Assembly (NCBI GenBank): GCA_018898235.1 | Contig: JAHIJU010000006.1 | Location: 1 to 5,307, forward strand | From: Actinomycetota bacterium | GTDB taxonomy: Bacteria; Actinomycetota; Actinomycetes; Actinomycetales; Cellulomonadaceae | DNA: 5,307 bases | Direction of reading: 5' to 3' | Shown: piece after piece, positions 1-5,307 of the stretch | Numbering within the stretch: the first letter of the stretch is position 1 | Layout of the letters: each line of letters begins with the position of its first letter | The notes under the pieces: generated by a model | The model's input: only the letters and a program-made list of their open reading frames with translations | Told to the model about the DNA's origin: nothing | Database searches by the model: none | Position numbers and translations under genes: made by a program

Positions 1-1580
1 CTGCGGCCACCATCACCAAGGCCAACTACGCCGCGATCAACGTCCTCGATGACCGCGGAGCGTCCACGACCTTCGTGCACCGCGGCATCGGCGCGGCGCT
101 CGCCCACCTGATCGGCTCGTCGCCGCACGCACGGGGCGTGCTCGGACACATCCCGATCGACGGCGCGATCCGGCTCGACGATCTCACCCAGCACCCCGCG
201 TTCCGCGGCTGGCCCGAGCACCACCCCCCGATGGGTGCGTTCCTCGGGGCGAGCGTCCGCGTCGGTGAGCGGATCTTCGGGCAGATCTACCTCGCCGACA
301 AGCCCGGTGGCTTCACCCAGCAGGACGAGGACCGGGTCCTGCGGCTCGCGGCCACGGCCGCCGTGGCCGTCAACAACGCCCAGCTCTACGCCGGCGCGGA
401 ACGCCGCGAGCGCTGGCTGCACGCCGGGCAGGACATCACCACGATGCTGCTCGAGGGCGCCGACGAGGAAGAGGCGCTCGAGCAGATCGTGCGGATGGCC
501 CGCGAGATCGCCGGCGCCGACACGGCGGCACTCGTCCTGCCCGGACTGTCCGACGCCCTCCTCATCGAGCTGGCGGACGGCTACGACGCCGATCGGCTGC
601 TCGGCCAGGTGATGCCCGAGGACGGACGCACCGCCGCCGTCATGAGCGAGGGGCGCGGTCTGCTCACCCCGTCGCTGTCAGCCAGCCGGACCGTCCGGGT
701 CGAGGCGATGCGCGCCTTCGGTCCCGCGATGTACGCGCCCATGCAGACCGCCGGCCGGGGCGTCGGGGTGCTCATCCTGATGCGGCGCATCGGCGCGCAG
801 CCCTTCACCGAGGCCGACCTGGTGACTGCCGAGTCGTTCGCCGCCCAGGCGGCGCTCGCCTTCGTGCTGGCCGAGGCGCGGCACGCCCAGGACGTGGCGG
901 CGCTGCTCGACGAGCGGGAGCGCATCGCCCGTGACCTGCACGACCTGGCCATCCAGCAGCTGTTCGCGACCGGGATGCAGCTCGAGACGGTGCGACGGCG
1001 CGCCGCACGCGGCGTCGACCCGCACGAGCTCACCGAGATCCTCGAAGAAGCCCTCGACAACGTCGACGGGTCGGTCCGCGAGATCCGCCAGATCGTGCAC
1101 GCCCTGCGCGACCCGGACGCCGCGACCTCCATGGTCGAGCGGCTGCGCCGGGAGGCCTCCCTGGCCAGGACGGGCCTGGGCTTCGCTCCCTCGCTCGTGC
1201 TGTCGCTGGACGGCCGCTCGATCGGCGACGGCGAGCCCGGTGAGGGCCTGGTCCTCGCCGAGGACGTCATGGACGACAGGGTGGCCCCCCAGCTGTCGGA
1301 CGACGTCGTCGCGGTCGTCCGGGAGGGACTGGCGAACGCCGCGCGGCACGCGCATGCGTCCTCGGTGATCGTGCGGGTCTCCGTCAACGGCGCCGGGGCG
1401 ACCGGAACCGTCTCGGTCGAGGTCCAGGACGACGGACGTGGCCTGCCGGAGCATCGTGCCCGGCACTCCGGCACGGGGAACCTGGCCTCACGTGCCCGTC
1501 AGAACGGCGGCACCTTCAGCCTCGGCGCGACGACGGACGGCCGAGGAGCGCTCCTCAGCTGGCAGGCACCGTTGGCCTGA
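1..1580 (+). CDS. Two-GAF sensor histidine kinase, DosS/DevS-like (5' end outside window)
   Basis: This is the sensor half of a two-component system: it should autophosphorylate on histidine and pass the phosphate to a NarL-type regulator, probably the adjacent one. The frame is open from base 3 and reads GAF-like sequence (TKANYAAINVLDD) before the first GTG at 75, so that GTG is internal and the true start is upstream. At least 525 residues are visible. With base 3 as codon 1, GAF-A covers about residues 1-130, with HHPPM at 73-77 and FGQIYL at 92-97. A second, more divergent GAF covers about 139-290. The HisKA_3 box (RERIARDLHD) has its phosphoacceptor His at residue 313 (bases 939-941). 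The HATPase domain shows an N-box (REGLANAARHAHAS), a G1 box (DDGRGLP) and a G2 box (SGTGNLASRA). No membrane segment is visible, so it is probably cytoplasmic. The family is clear; the ligand is not known. Confidence 0.93.
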   Translation, partial: AATITKANYAAINVLDDRGASTTFVHRGIGAALAHLIGSSPHARGVLGHIPIDGAIRLDDLTQHPAFRGWPEHHPPMGAFLGASVRVGERIFGQIYLADKPGGFTQQDEDRVLRLAATAAVAVNNAQLYAGAERRERWLHAGQDITTMLLEGADEEEALEQIVRMAREIAGADTAALVLPGLSDALLIELADGYDADRLLGQVMPEDGRTAAVMSEGRGLLTPSLSASRTVRVEAMRAFGPAMYAPMQTAGRGVGVLILMRRIGAQPFTEADLVTAESFAAQAALAFVLAEARHAQDVAALLDERERIARDLHDLAIQQLFATGMQLETVRRRAARGVDPHELTEILEEALDNVDGSVREIRQIVHALRDPDAATSMVERLRREASLARTGLGFAPSLVLSLDGRSIGDGEPGEGLVLAEDVMDDRVAPQLSDDVVAVVREGLANAARHAHASSVIVRVSVNGAGATGTVSVEVQDDGRGLPEHRARHSGTGNLASRARQNGGTFSLGATTDGRGALLSWQAPLA

Positions 1581-1628
1581 CGCCGGTCGGCGAGCCTCGG
1601 TCGCGGCAGCCTGAGGTGGCGGGCGCCG

Positions 1629-1650
1629 CAGGCCCGCACGGGCGGGCCTG
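1629..1650. terminator. Perfect hairpin between convergent genes, candidate bidirectional terminator
   Basis: CAGGCCCGC (1629-1637) pairs perfectly with GCGGGCCTG (1642-1650) around the loop ACGG, giving a 9-bp, mostly G/C stem. It lies 48 bases after the kinase stop and 20 bases beyond the regulator stop, where a terminator serving both converging transcripts would be expected. Neither side has a T-rich tract, so it is not a classic intrinsic terminator, although actinobacterial terminators often lack one. The structure is seen directly; the function is inferred. Confidence 0.55.
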
Positions 1651-1662
1651 TCGCGCGGGGAC

Positions 1663-1684
1663 AGCCCGGGTCAGTGCCCGGGCT
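1663..1684. terminator. Second inverted repeat, with the regulator stop codon in its loop
   Basis: AGCCCGGG (1663-1670) pairs with CCCGGGCT (1677-1684) around the six-base loop TCAGTG. Read on the minus strand, this loop contains the regulator's TGA stop (1673-1671). The stem is 8 bp with no mismatch. It could help stop the kinase transcript before it runs into the regulator gene, or stabilise the 3' end of the regulator mRNA. No T tract follows it. G/C-rich palindromes of this size can arise by chance in this base composition, so functional confidence is modest. Confidence 0.35.
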
Positions 1685-2351
1685 CGGCCCGCCACCCGGC
1701 GTGCTTGCGAGCGGCCACCCAGGCGGCGACCTGGGTGCGGCGCTGCAGACCCATCTTCGACAGCAGCGATGTGATGTGGTTCTTGACCGTCTTCTCGGCG
1801 ACGCCGAGGCGTTCGGCGATCTCGCGGTTCGACAGCCCCTCACCGATCAGGTCGAGCACCTTGAGCTCGCTCGGCGTGAGGTTCTCGGTGGGGTCCTCGT
1901 GCCCAGCGCGGCGACGGGTGACCGTGCGGTCGTCGAGCAGCGTGCGCCCGGCGGCCACCGCCCGGATCACATCGGTGATCTCGGCGCCCCGCACACTCTT
2001 GAGCAGGTACGCCGCCGCGCCGGCCGCGAGGGCTGCCGCAAGCGCGTCGTCGTCGTCGAACGACGTCAGCACGATGGCGCGCGCCTGTGGCAGCGTCTCG
2101 TGCACCGCCCGCATCAGGTCGATGCCGGTGCCGTCGGGCAGCTGCAGGTCGACGAGCATCACCCGCGGTCGCACGAGGGCGGCGCGACGGATGCCGTCGG
2201 CCACCGATCCCGCCTCCGCGACCACGGTCATGCCGTCGGTACGCTCGACGACCTCGGCGATGCCTCGACGCACCACTTCGTGATCGTCGACGATCATGAC
2301 GGAGATCGGGCCCTGTCGGTCTGCGGCGGGCGCGTTGCCGGTTTGGTTCAC
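1671..2351 (-). CDS. NarL/LuxR-family response regulator, DosR/DevR-like
   Basis: This is a DNA-binding transcriptional regulator activated by phosphorylation, most likely by the neighbouring kinase. From GTG 2351 it is 226 residues. The receiver domain (about 15-135) has the acidic pair D22-D23 in VDDHEVVRRG, the phosphoacceptor D68 in VDLQLPDGTG, T96 in VLTSF and K118 in LLKS. The LuxR-type helix-turn-helix (about 157-215) contains LTPSELKVLDLIGEGLSNREIA and AEKTVKNHI, ending in RRTQVAAW. Several of these strings closely match DosR of Mycobacterium tuberculosis, though other actinobacterial NarL regulators share them. The start is ambiguous. GTG 2351 sits six bases after TACGAT, the geometry of a leaderless mRNA. 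GTG 2378 has a GGGGAGGAAG Shine-Dalgarno-like run in front. ATG 2399 is also in frame. I prefer 2351 because codons upstream of it include TGT, CGA and AGG, unusual for this genome. No target promoter can be named. Confidence 0.93.
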   Translation of the reverse strand: MNQTGNAPAADRQGPISVMIVDDHEVVRRGIAEVVERTDGMTVVAEAGSVADGIRRAALVRPRVMLVDLQLPDGTGIDLMRAVHETLPQARAIVLTSFDDDDALAAALAAGAAAYLLKSVRGAEITDVIRAVAAGRTLLDDRTVTRRRAGHEDPTENLTPSELKVLDLIGEGLSNREIAERLGVAEKTVKNHITSLLSKMGLQRRTQVAAWVAARKHAGWRAEPGH

Positions 2352-2357
2352 GGTGGC

Positions 2358-2363
2358 ATCGTA
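2358..2363 (-). promoter_or_regulatory. Candidate -10 element (TACGAT) for a leaderless regulator transcript
   Basis: On the minus strand TACGAT (2363-2358) matches the actinobacterial -10 pattern TAnnnT. It is followed by exactly six bases (GCCACC) and then GTG at 2351, so the expected transcription start falls on the first base of that start codon. No good TTGACA-like -35 is visible upstream, which is common for leaderless promoters in this phylum. If translation instead starts at GTG 2378, this element lies inside the coding sequence and means nothing. Confidence 0.5.
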
Positions 2364-2397
2364 TCGACACGTGCCCACGATCTTCCTCCCCAGCTCC

Positions 2398-3357
2398 ATG
2401 AGTCTGCACCCGACTTTGCCGCAACAGTGGCGCGCCGTGACCTACGACGTCGCCGATCACCTCCCGAAGGACTCCCCCCACGCCGCCGCCATCGTCGTGT
2501 GGGGCACGTCCCGCGCGGTGCTCGACGAGGCCACCGCACTGCCAGAGCTCGTCTGGGTGGCCGATCTGGCGGCCGGGACCGACCGGACCGTGGCCGCCGG
2601 GTTCGGCCCTCAGGTCCAGATCACCGGCGGGGTCGGCCTGCACGACGCCACGGTCACCGAGCACACCGTGGCGCTCCTGCTGGCCTGTGTACGGCAGGTC
2701 CCAGAGCTCGTGCGGGCCCAGGGCGGGCACCGCTGGGCCGCGGAGCTCGGCGGGGTCCAGGAGCTGCACCCGTCGGGTCGGCTGCGCACCCTCATCGGGG
2801 CCCGGGTGCTGATCTGGGGGTTCGGCTCGATCGGGGCGCACCTCGCTCCGGTGCTCGCGGCGCTCGGTGCCCAGGTGACCGGCGTCGCACGGACGGCCGG
2901 CACGCGCGGCGGGTTCCCGGTGGTCACGGCGGAGCAGGCACGTGGGCTCCTCGGGCGCACGGACGTCCTCATCGGTCTGCTGCCCGCCACCGCCGCCACC
3001 CGGCACCTGCTCGGAGCGGACGTGTTCGACGCCCTGCCCCACCACGCTGTCGTCGTCAACGTGGGACGCGGCTCGACGCTCGACGCCGATGCGCTGCTCG
3101 CGGCCGTGCGCAGCGGCCGGCTGGGAGCCGCCGCGCTCGACGTCGTCGAACCCGAACCGCTCCCCGCGGACTCACCGCTGTGGGACGAGCCCCGGATCCT
3201 GATCAGCCCGCATGCAGCAGGCGGTCGCCCGGTCGGAGCCGACGAGCTCATCTCCGACAACCTGGCGCGCCTGGTCGACGGGCGACCGCTGCGCAACCTC
3301 GTGCGGGCCGCTACCAGTGGCCGTGACGCGGGCGGGGCTGGCACCGCGGGCAGCTGA
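2398..3357 (+). CDS. D-isomer-specific 2-hydroxyacid dehydrogenase
   Basis: This is probably a cytoplasmic NAD(P)-dependent oxidoreductase interconverting a 2-keto acid and a D-2-hydroxyacid; the substrate cannot be read from the sequence. From ATG 2398 it is 319 residues, normal for the family. The Rossmann fold shows GFGSIG at 141-146. The acidic residue expected about 18 positions later is replaced by A164, followed by R165-T166, which favours NADP(H), as in GhrA/hydroxypyruvate-reductase types. The catalytic triad is present: R224 in NVGRG, E253 in DVVEPEPLP and H272 in ISPHAAG. VTEHTVALLL (86-95) is also typical. No Shine-Dalgarno precedes ATG 2398; in-frame GTGs at 2371 and 2353 and a later GTG at 2437 are alternatives. 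The last 16 or so residues (after LRNLV) are a Gly/Ala-rich tail running antisense over mutM. Confidence 0.9.
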   Translation: MSLHPTLPQQWRAVTYDVADHLPKDSPHAAAIVVWGTSRAVLDEATALPELVWVADLAAGTDRTVAAGFGPQVQITGGVGLHDATVTEHTVALLLACVRQVPELVRAQGGHRWAAELGGVQELHPSGRLRTLIGARVLIWGFGSIGAHLAPVLAALGAQVTGVARTAGTRGGFPVVTAEQARGLLGRTDVLIGLLPATAATRHLLGADVFDALPHHAVVVNVGRGSTLDADALLAAVRSGRLGAAALDVVEPEPLPADSPLWDEPRILISPHAAGGRPVGADELISDNLARLVDGRPLRNLVRAATSGRDAGGAGTAGS

Positions 3358-4219
3358 ACGACGAGCGGTTCATGAAGGACTCCCGGCGGATCGGCGTGCC
3401 GCAGCGGGGGCACGGCCGTCCCGTCTGCCCGTACACGGCCAAGGACCGGTCGAAGTAGCCCGACGCCCCGTTCACGTTGACGTACAGCGCATCGAAGCTC
3501 GTCCCACCCACGGCCAGTGCCTCCCGCATCACCTGGGCCGTCTGCGCCAGCAACCGGGTCACCTCGACGGGACGCGCCGCCTCGGTCGGGCGCGCGTAGT
3601 GCAACCTCGCGCGCCACAGCCCCTCGTCGGCGTAGATGTTCCCAATGCCGGAGACCAAGGTCTGGTCAAGGAGCGCCCGTTTGAGACCCGTCCGACGCCC
3701 CCGCAGCCGGGTGACCACCGCCGCGGCGTCCAGGTGCGGGTCGAGCAGATCACGGCCGATGTGCGCCACCGGCGCAGGGACGAGGTCATCGGGCGACCCG
3801 GCGCCCGCCGGCAGACCGTCCGCCGTCGGCTCCAGGTCCACCACGGTCAGGTGACCGAACGTGCGCTGGTCGACGAACTCCAGGACCGAGCCGTCATCCA
3901 GCTCGAGGCCGACCCGCAGGTGAGGGTGCGGTGGCTGGGCGGAGCCGGCTCCGGGCTCCCGCACGAGCAGCTGTCCGCTCATGCCCAGGTGGACGAGGAG
4001 CGCCTCGTCGCGGCCGTCGAGCGTCAACCAGCAGAACTTGCCGCGTCGGGCCGCCGCGACGAAGCTGCGACCCCGCAGCCGTGAGACGAGCTCGACGGAG
4101 CCGCCGGGAGCACGCCGGGCGGCCGACTCCCGGAGCACGCGGACCTCGACGACGGTGCGACCCAGCACATGCTCGGCGAGACCTGCTCGGACGGTCTCGA
4201 CCTCCGGGAGCTCCGGCAC
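3311..4219 (-). CDS. mutM: Bifunctional DNA-formamidopyrimidine glycosylase / AP lyase (MutM/Fpg)
   Basis: This enzyme of base excision repair removes 8-oxoguanine and formamidopyrimidines from DNA and nicks the resulting abasic site. The protein is 302 residues from GTG 4219. That start is certain because it gives the N-terminal VPELPEVETV, in which Pro2, exposed after removal of the initiator Met, is the catalytic nucleophile and Glu3 its partner. Lys61 in ARRGK, Met80 in HLGMSG, and Arg119 and Phe121 in DQRTFG match the conserved DNA-contact residues. LDQTLVSGIGNIYADE (184-199) is the helix-two-turn-helix signature. The C-terminal zinc finger has Cys270/Cys273 and Cys290/Cys293, with Arg285 in FMNRSS. 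The residue just before Cys290 is Ser, where an aromatic is usual. It starts 4 bases after the rnc stop with no Shine-Dalgarno, suggesting coupled translation. Its 3' end overlaps the opposing dehydrogenase gene by 47 bases. Confidence 0.97.
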   Translation of the reverse strand: MPELPEVETVRAGLAEHVLGRTVVEVRVLRESAARRAPGGSVELVSRLRGRSFVAAARRGKFCWLTLDGRDEALLVHLGMSGQLLVREPGAGSAQPPHPHLRVGLELDDGSVLEFVDQRTFGHLTVVDLEPTADGLPAGAGSPDDLVPAPVAHIGRDLLDPHLDAAAVVTRLRGRRTGLKRALLDQTLVSGIGNIYADEGLWRARLHYARPTEAARPVEVTRLLAQTAQVMREALAVGGTSFDALYVNVNGASGYFDRSLAVYGQTGRPCPRCGTPIRRESFMNRSSFSCPRCQPRPRHGHW

Positions 4220-4223
4220 GGGC

Positions 4224-4964
4224 TCAGGGTGCGGTGCGGGCCGCCGGCCCCGGCGGCTCGTCGGCCTCCGCGAGCGCGCGGTAGGCCATCTCGGCCGCCT
4301 GCTGCTCGGCCAGCTTCTTCGCGTGCCCGGACCCGCGGCCGTACTCGTGGTCGGCGAAGAGCACCCGGGCCGTGAACACCCGGGCGTGGTCGGGACCCTC
4401 GCCGGACACGTCGTAGAACGGCGCACCCAGGCTCCGCGTGGCCGCGAGCTCCTGCAACGAGGTCTTCCAGTCCAGGCCGGCGCCCAGGTCGGACGCCGCG
4501 CGCAACGTCGGGCCGACCAGCCGCAGGACGAGCGCCCGGGACGTCTCCAGCCCGTGCGCGAGGTAGACGGCGCCGAGCACGGCCTCGAGGGTGTCCGACA
4601 GGATCGAGTCCTTGTCGCGGCCGCCGGTCCGCAGCTCGCCCCTGCCCAGCAGCACGAACGCGCCAAGATCCAGGACACGTGCGACCTCGGCCAGCGCCCG
4701 CTGGGACACCGTCGCGGCACGCATCTTCGCCAGATCGCCCTCGGAGTTCTCCGGCAGGCGACGGTAGAGCTGCTCGGTCACCACCAGCCCGAGGATCGAG
4801 TCACCCAGGAACTCCAGGCGCTCGTTCGTCGGGATGCCACCGGCCTCGTGCGCGAAGGACCGGTGCGTGAGGGCAAGCACCAGCAGCTCGGGGTCGAGAT
4901 CGACCCCGAGCCGTTCGAGCAGCGCGACCGGAGCCCCTGCCGGCGTTCGCGAACCGCTCATCAC
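4224..4964 (-). CDS. rnc: Ribonuclease III
   Basis: This endonuclease cleaves double-stranded RNA, notably rRNA precursors and structured mRNAs, using Mg2+ as a homodimer. It is 246 residues from GTG 4964. The nuclease domain (about 12-155) has the signature NERLEFLGDSILGLVV with Glu48, Glu51 and Asp55, and the second metal-binding pair Asp124 and Glu127 in SDTLEAVLGAVYL. These correspond to E. coli Glu38, Glu41, Asp45, Asp114 and Glu117. The double-stranded RNA-binding domain (about 166-232) begins DWKTSLQELA and ends AKKLAEQQAAEMAYRAL. A short Pro/Ala-rich tail follows. The first two codons are GTG-ATG, and either 4964 or 4961 could start translation; no clear Shine-Dalgarno decides. It follows rpmF by 13 bases and precedes mutM by 4. 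Confidence 0.97.
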   Translation of the reverse strand: MMSGSRTPAGAPVALLERLGVDLDPELLVLALTHRSFAHEAGGIPTNERLEFLGDSILGLVVTEQLYRRLPENSEGDLAKMRAATVSQRALAEVARVLDLGAFVLLGRGELRTGGRDKDSILSDTLEAVLGAVYLAHGLETSRALVLRLVGPTLRAASDLGAGLDWKTSLQELAATRSLGAPFYDVSGEGPDHARVFTARVLFADHEYGRGSGHAKKLAEQQAAEMAYRALAEADEPPGPAARTAP

Positions 4965-4977
4965 AACGCTGCTGCCG

Positions 4978-5175
4978 TCAGTTGCCCTCGTGCTCGCTGC
5001 GCACGGCGCGGGCGTAGGTGCGCTCGCCGTAGGCGCCGCAGGTCGGGCACGCCGTGTGCGGCAGGTGCAGCCCCTTGCAGCGCGCGCAGGTGCTCAGCGT
5101 GGCAGCCGTGGTCTTCCACTGCGACCGCCGGGCATGGGTGTTGCTGCGCGACATCTTCCGCTTCGGAACAGCCAC
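4978..5175 (-). CDS. rpmF: 50S ribosomal protein L32
   Basis: This is a structural protein of the large ribosomal subunit. It is 65 residues, within the normal family length, and begins MAVPKRKMSRSNTHARRSQW, the conserved basic L32 N-terminus. A zinc ribbon follows with Cys30/Cys33 (CARC) and Cys43/Cys46 (CPTC), so this is the zinc-binding, four-cysteine form. The start is GTG 5175, supported by the AAAGAGGG Shine-Dalgarno seven bases before it. The gene lies 3 bases after the yceD stop, the usual yceD-rpmF pairing, and is probably transcribed from a promoter upstream of yceD beyond the window. Confidence 0.97.
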   Translation of the reverse strand: MAVPKRKMSRSNTHARRSQWKTTAATLSTCARCKGLHLPHTACPTCGAYGERTYARAVRSEHEGN

Positions 5176-5178
5176 TGG

Positions 5179-5307
5179 TCAGCCCTCTTTCGTCTCGTCG
5201 TCGTCCGCCAACGCGGTCAGAGCCGCCCAGCGAGGGTCAAGCAGGTCGTGCACGTGGCCCGGGTCGTCCGCGAGCCGCGCGCCGCACTGGGGGCACAGCC
5301 CGGGGCA
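5179..5307 (-). CDS. yceD: YceD/DUF177-family protein, C-terminal end only
   Basis: Only the last 42 codons are inside the window; the gene continues past the right edge. The visible protein starts CPGLCPQCGARLADDPGHVH, continues DPRWAALTAL and ends DDDETKEG before a TGA at 5181-5179. The CPGLCPxCG cysteine motif followed by a DPRWAAL block is the characteristic C-terminus of the YceD (DUF177) family in actinobacteria. Family members are widely encoded directly upstream of rpmF, as here, and have been linked to 23S rRNA accumulation in some bacteria and plastids; the exact role in this organism is not known. The three cysteines could bind metal, which is inference. Confidence 0.9.
   Translation of the reverse strand, partial: CPGLCPQCGARLADDPGHVHDLLDPRWAALTALADDDETKEG
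5183..5190 (-). promoter_or_regulatory. Shine-Dalgarno sequence of rpmF
   Basis: AAAGAGGG on the minus strand (5190-5183) leaves a seven-base spacer (CTGACCA) before the GTG start of rpmF at 5175. It lies inside the last codons (Lys-Glu-Gly) of the upstream yceD gene, so a ribosome finishing yceD clears the site as rpmF initiates. It is the clearest ribosome binding site in the minus-strand operon and fixes the GTG as the rpmF start. Confidence 0.75.

Noticed and set aside
75..77. GTG at 75 as the start of the kinase
   Set aside because: The frame is open to the window edge and the upstream residues (TKANYAAINVLDD) belong to the GAF domain, so this GTG is an internal Val codon.
581..1474. 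Minus-strand open frames of 297 and 262 codons antisense to the kinase
   Set aside because: Compositionally biased shadows of the kinase gene, with no recognisable domain and no plausible ribosome site noted.
1648..1664. CTGTC/GACAG repeat overlapping the first hairpin
   Set aside because: Only five base pairs, and it competes with the much stronger 9-bp stem; probably chance.
2343..2367. TTGGTT ... TATCGA as a forward promoter for the dehydrogenase
   Set aside because: The spacing is about 13 bases instead of 16-18, and the -10 match lacks the final T.
2352..2397. DosR-box-like operator in the divergent region
   Set aside because: No GGGAC/GTCCC-type palindrome was found by eye in this gap.
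1840..3045. 401-codon minus-strand open frame antisense to the dehydrogenase
   Set aside because: No domain motif, biased Arg/Gly/His composition, and it overlaps the regulator in another frame. The well-motifed genes explain the coding signal.
1674..3326. 550-codon open frame on the + strand across the regulator and dehydrogenase genes
   Set aside because: It runs antisense to the regulator and out of frame with the dehydrogenase, is rich in Arg/Gly/Ala/His low-complexity sequence and shows no family motif. Long shadow frames are expected at this GC content.
4220..4720. Extension of the mutM frame upstream to 4720
   Set aside because: This stretch lies in another frame of rnc and is Arg/Ser/Pro-rich. 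MutM chemistry needs PELPE directly after the initiator residue, fixing the start at 4219.

Overview
This 5.3 kb window looks like chromosomal DNA from a high-GC Gram-positive bacterium (Actinomycetota). The evidence is a strong G/C bias at third codon positions, frequent GTG starts, DosS/DosR-type signalling proteins and the gene run yceD-rpmF-rnc-mutM. A Micrococcales member such as a Cellulomonas relative fits, but the genus is a guess.

Layout. Bases 1-1580 (+) carry the 3' part of a GAF-domain sensor histidine kinase whose start lies upstream of the window. A 90-base gap (1581-1670) contains one perfect hairpin, and a second hairpin straddles the stop of the next gene. Bases 1671-2351 (-) encode a NarL/LuxR response regulator resembling DosR/DevR. 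Kinase and regulator are therefore tail to tail, not in one operon. A very short divergent region (2352-2397) separates the regulator from a D-2-hydroxyacid dehydrogenase gene (2398-3357, +). The 3' end of that gene overlaps mutM by 47 bases on the opposite strand. From there to the right edge, the minus strand carries a compact housekeeping operon transcribed right to left: yceD/DUF177 (partial), rpmF, rnc, mutM, with gaps of 3, 13 and 4 bases.

How the genes work together. The kinase and regulator are probably cognate partners that sense a redox, gas or other cytoplasmic ligand through the GAF domains. This rests on adjacency and on both being DosS/DosR-like. The right-hand operon supplies ribosomal protein L32, a YceD-family protein often encoded beside it, RNase III for double-stranded RNA processing, and the MutM 8-oxoguanine glycosylase. 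The dehydrogenase has no evident functional link to either side.

Nothing here clearly indicates a new biological system. I see no mobile element, CRISPR array, tRNA or rRNA, and no gene-free stretch over 300 bases. The most useful second looks are the antisense overlap at the mutM zinc finger, the probable leaderless start of the regulator, and the possible haem-type GAF site in the kinase.
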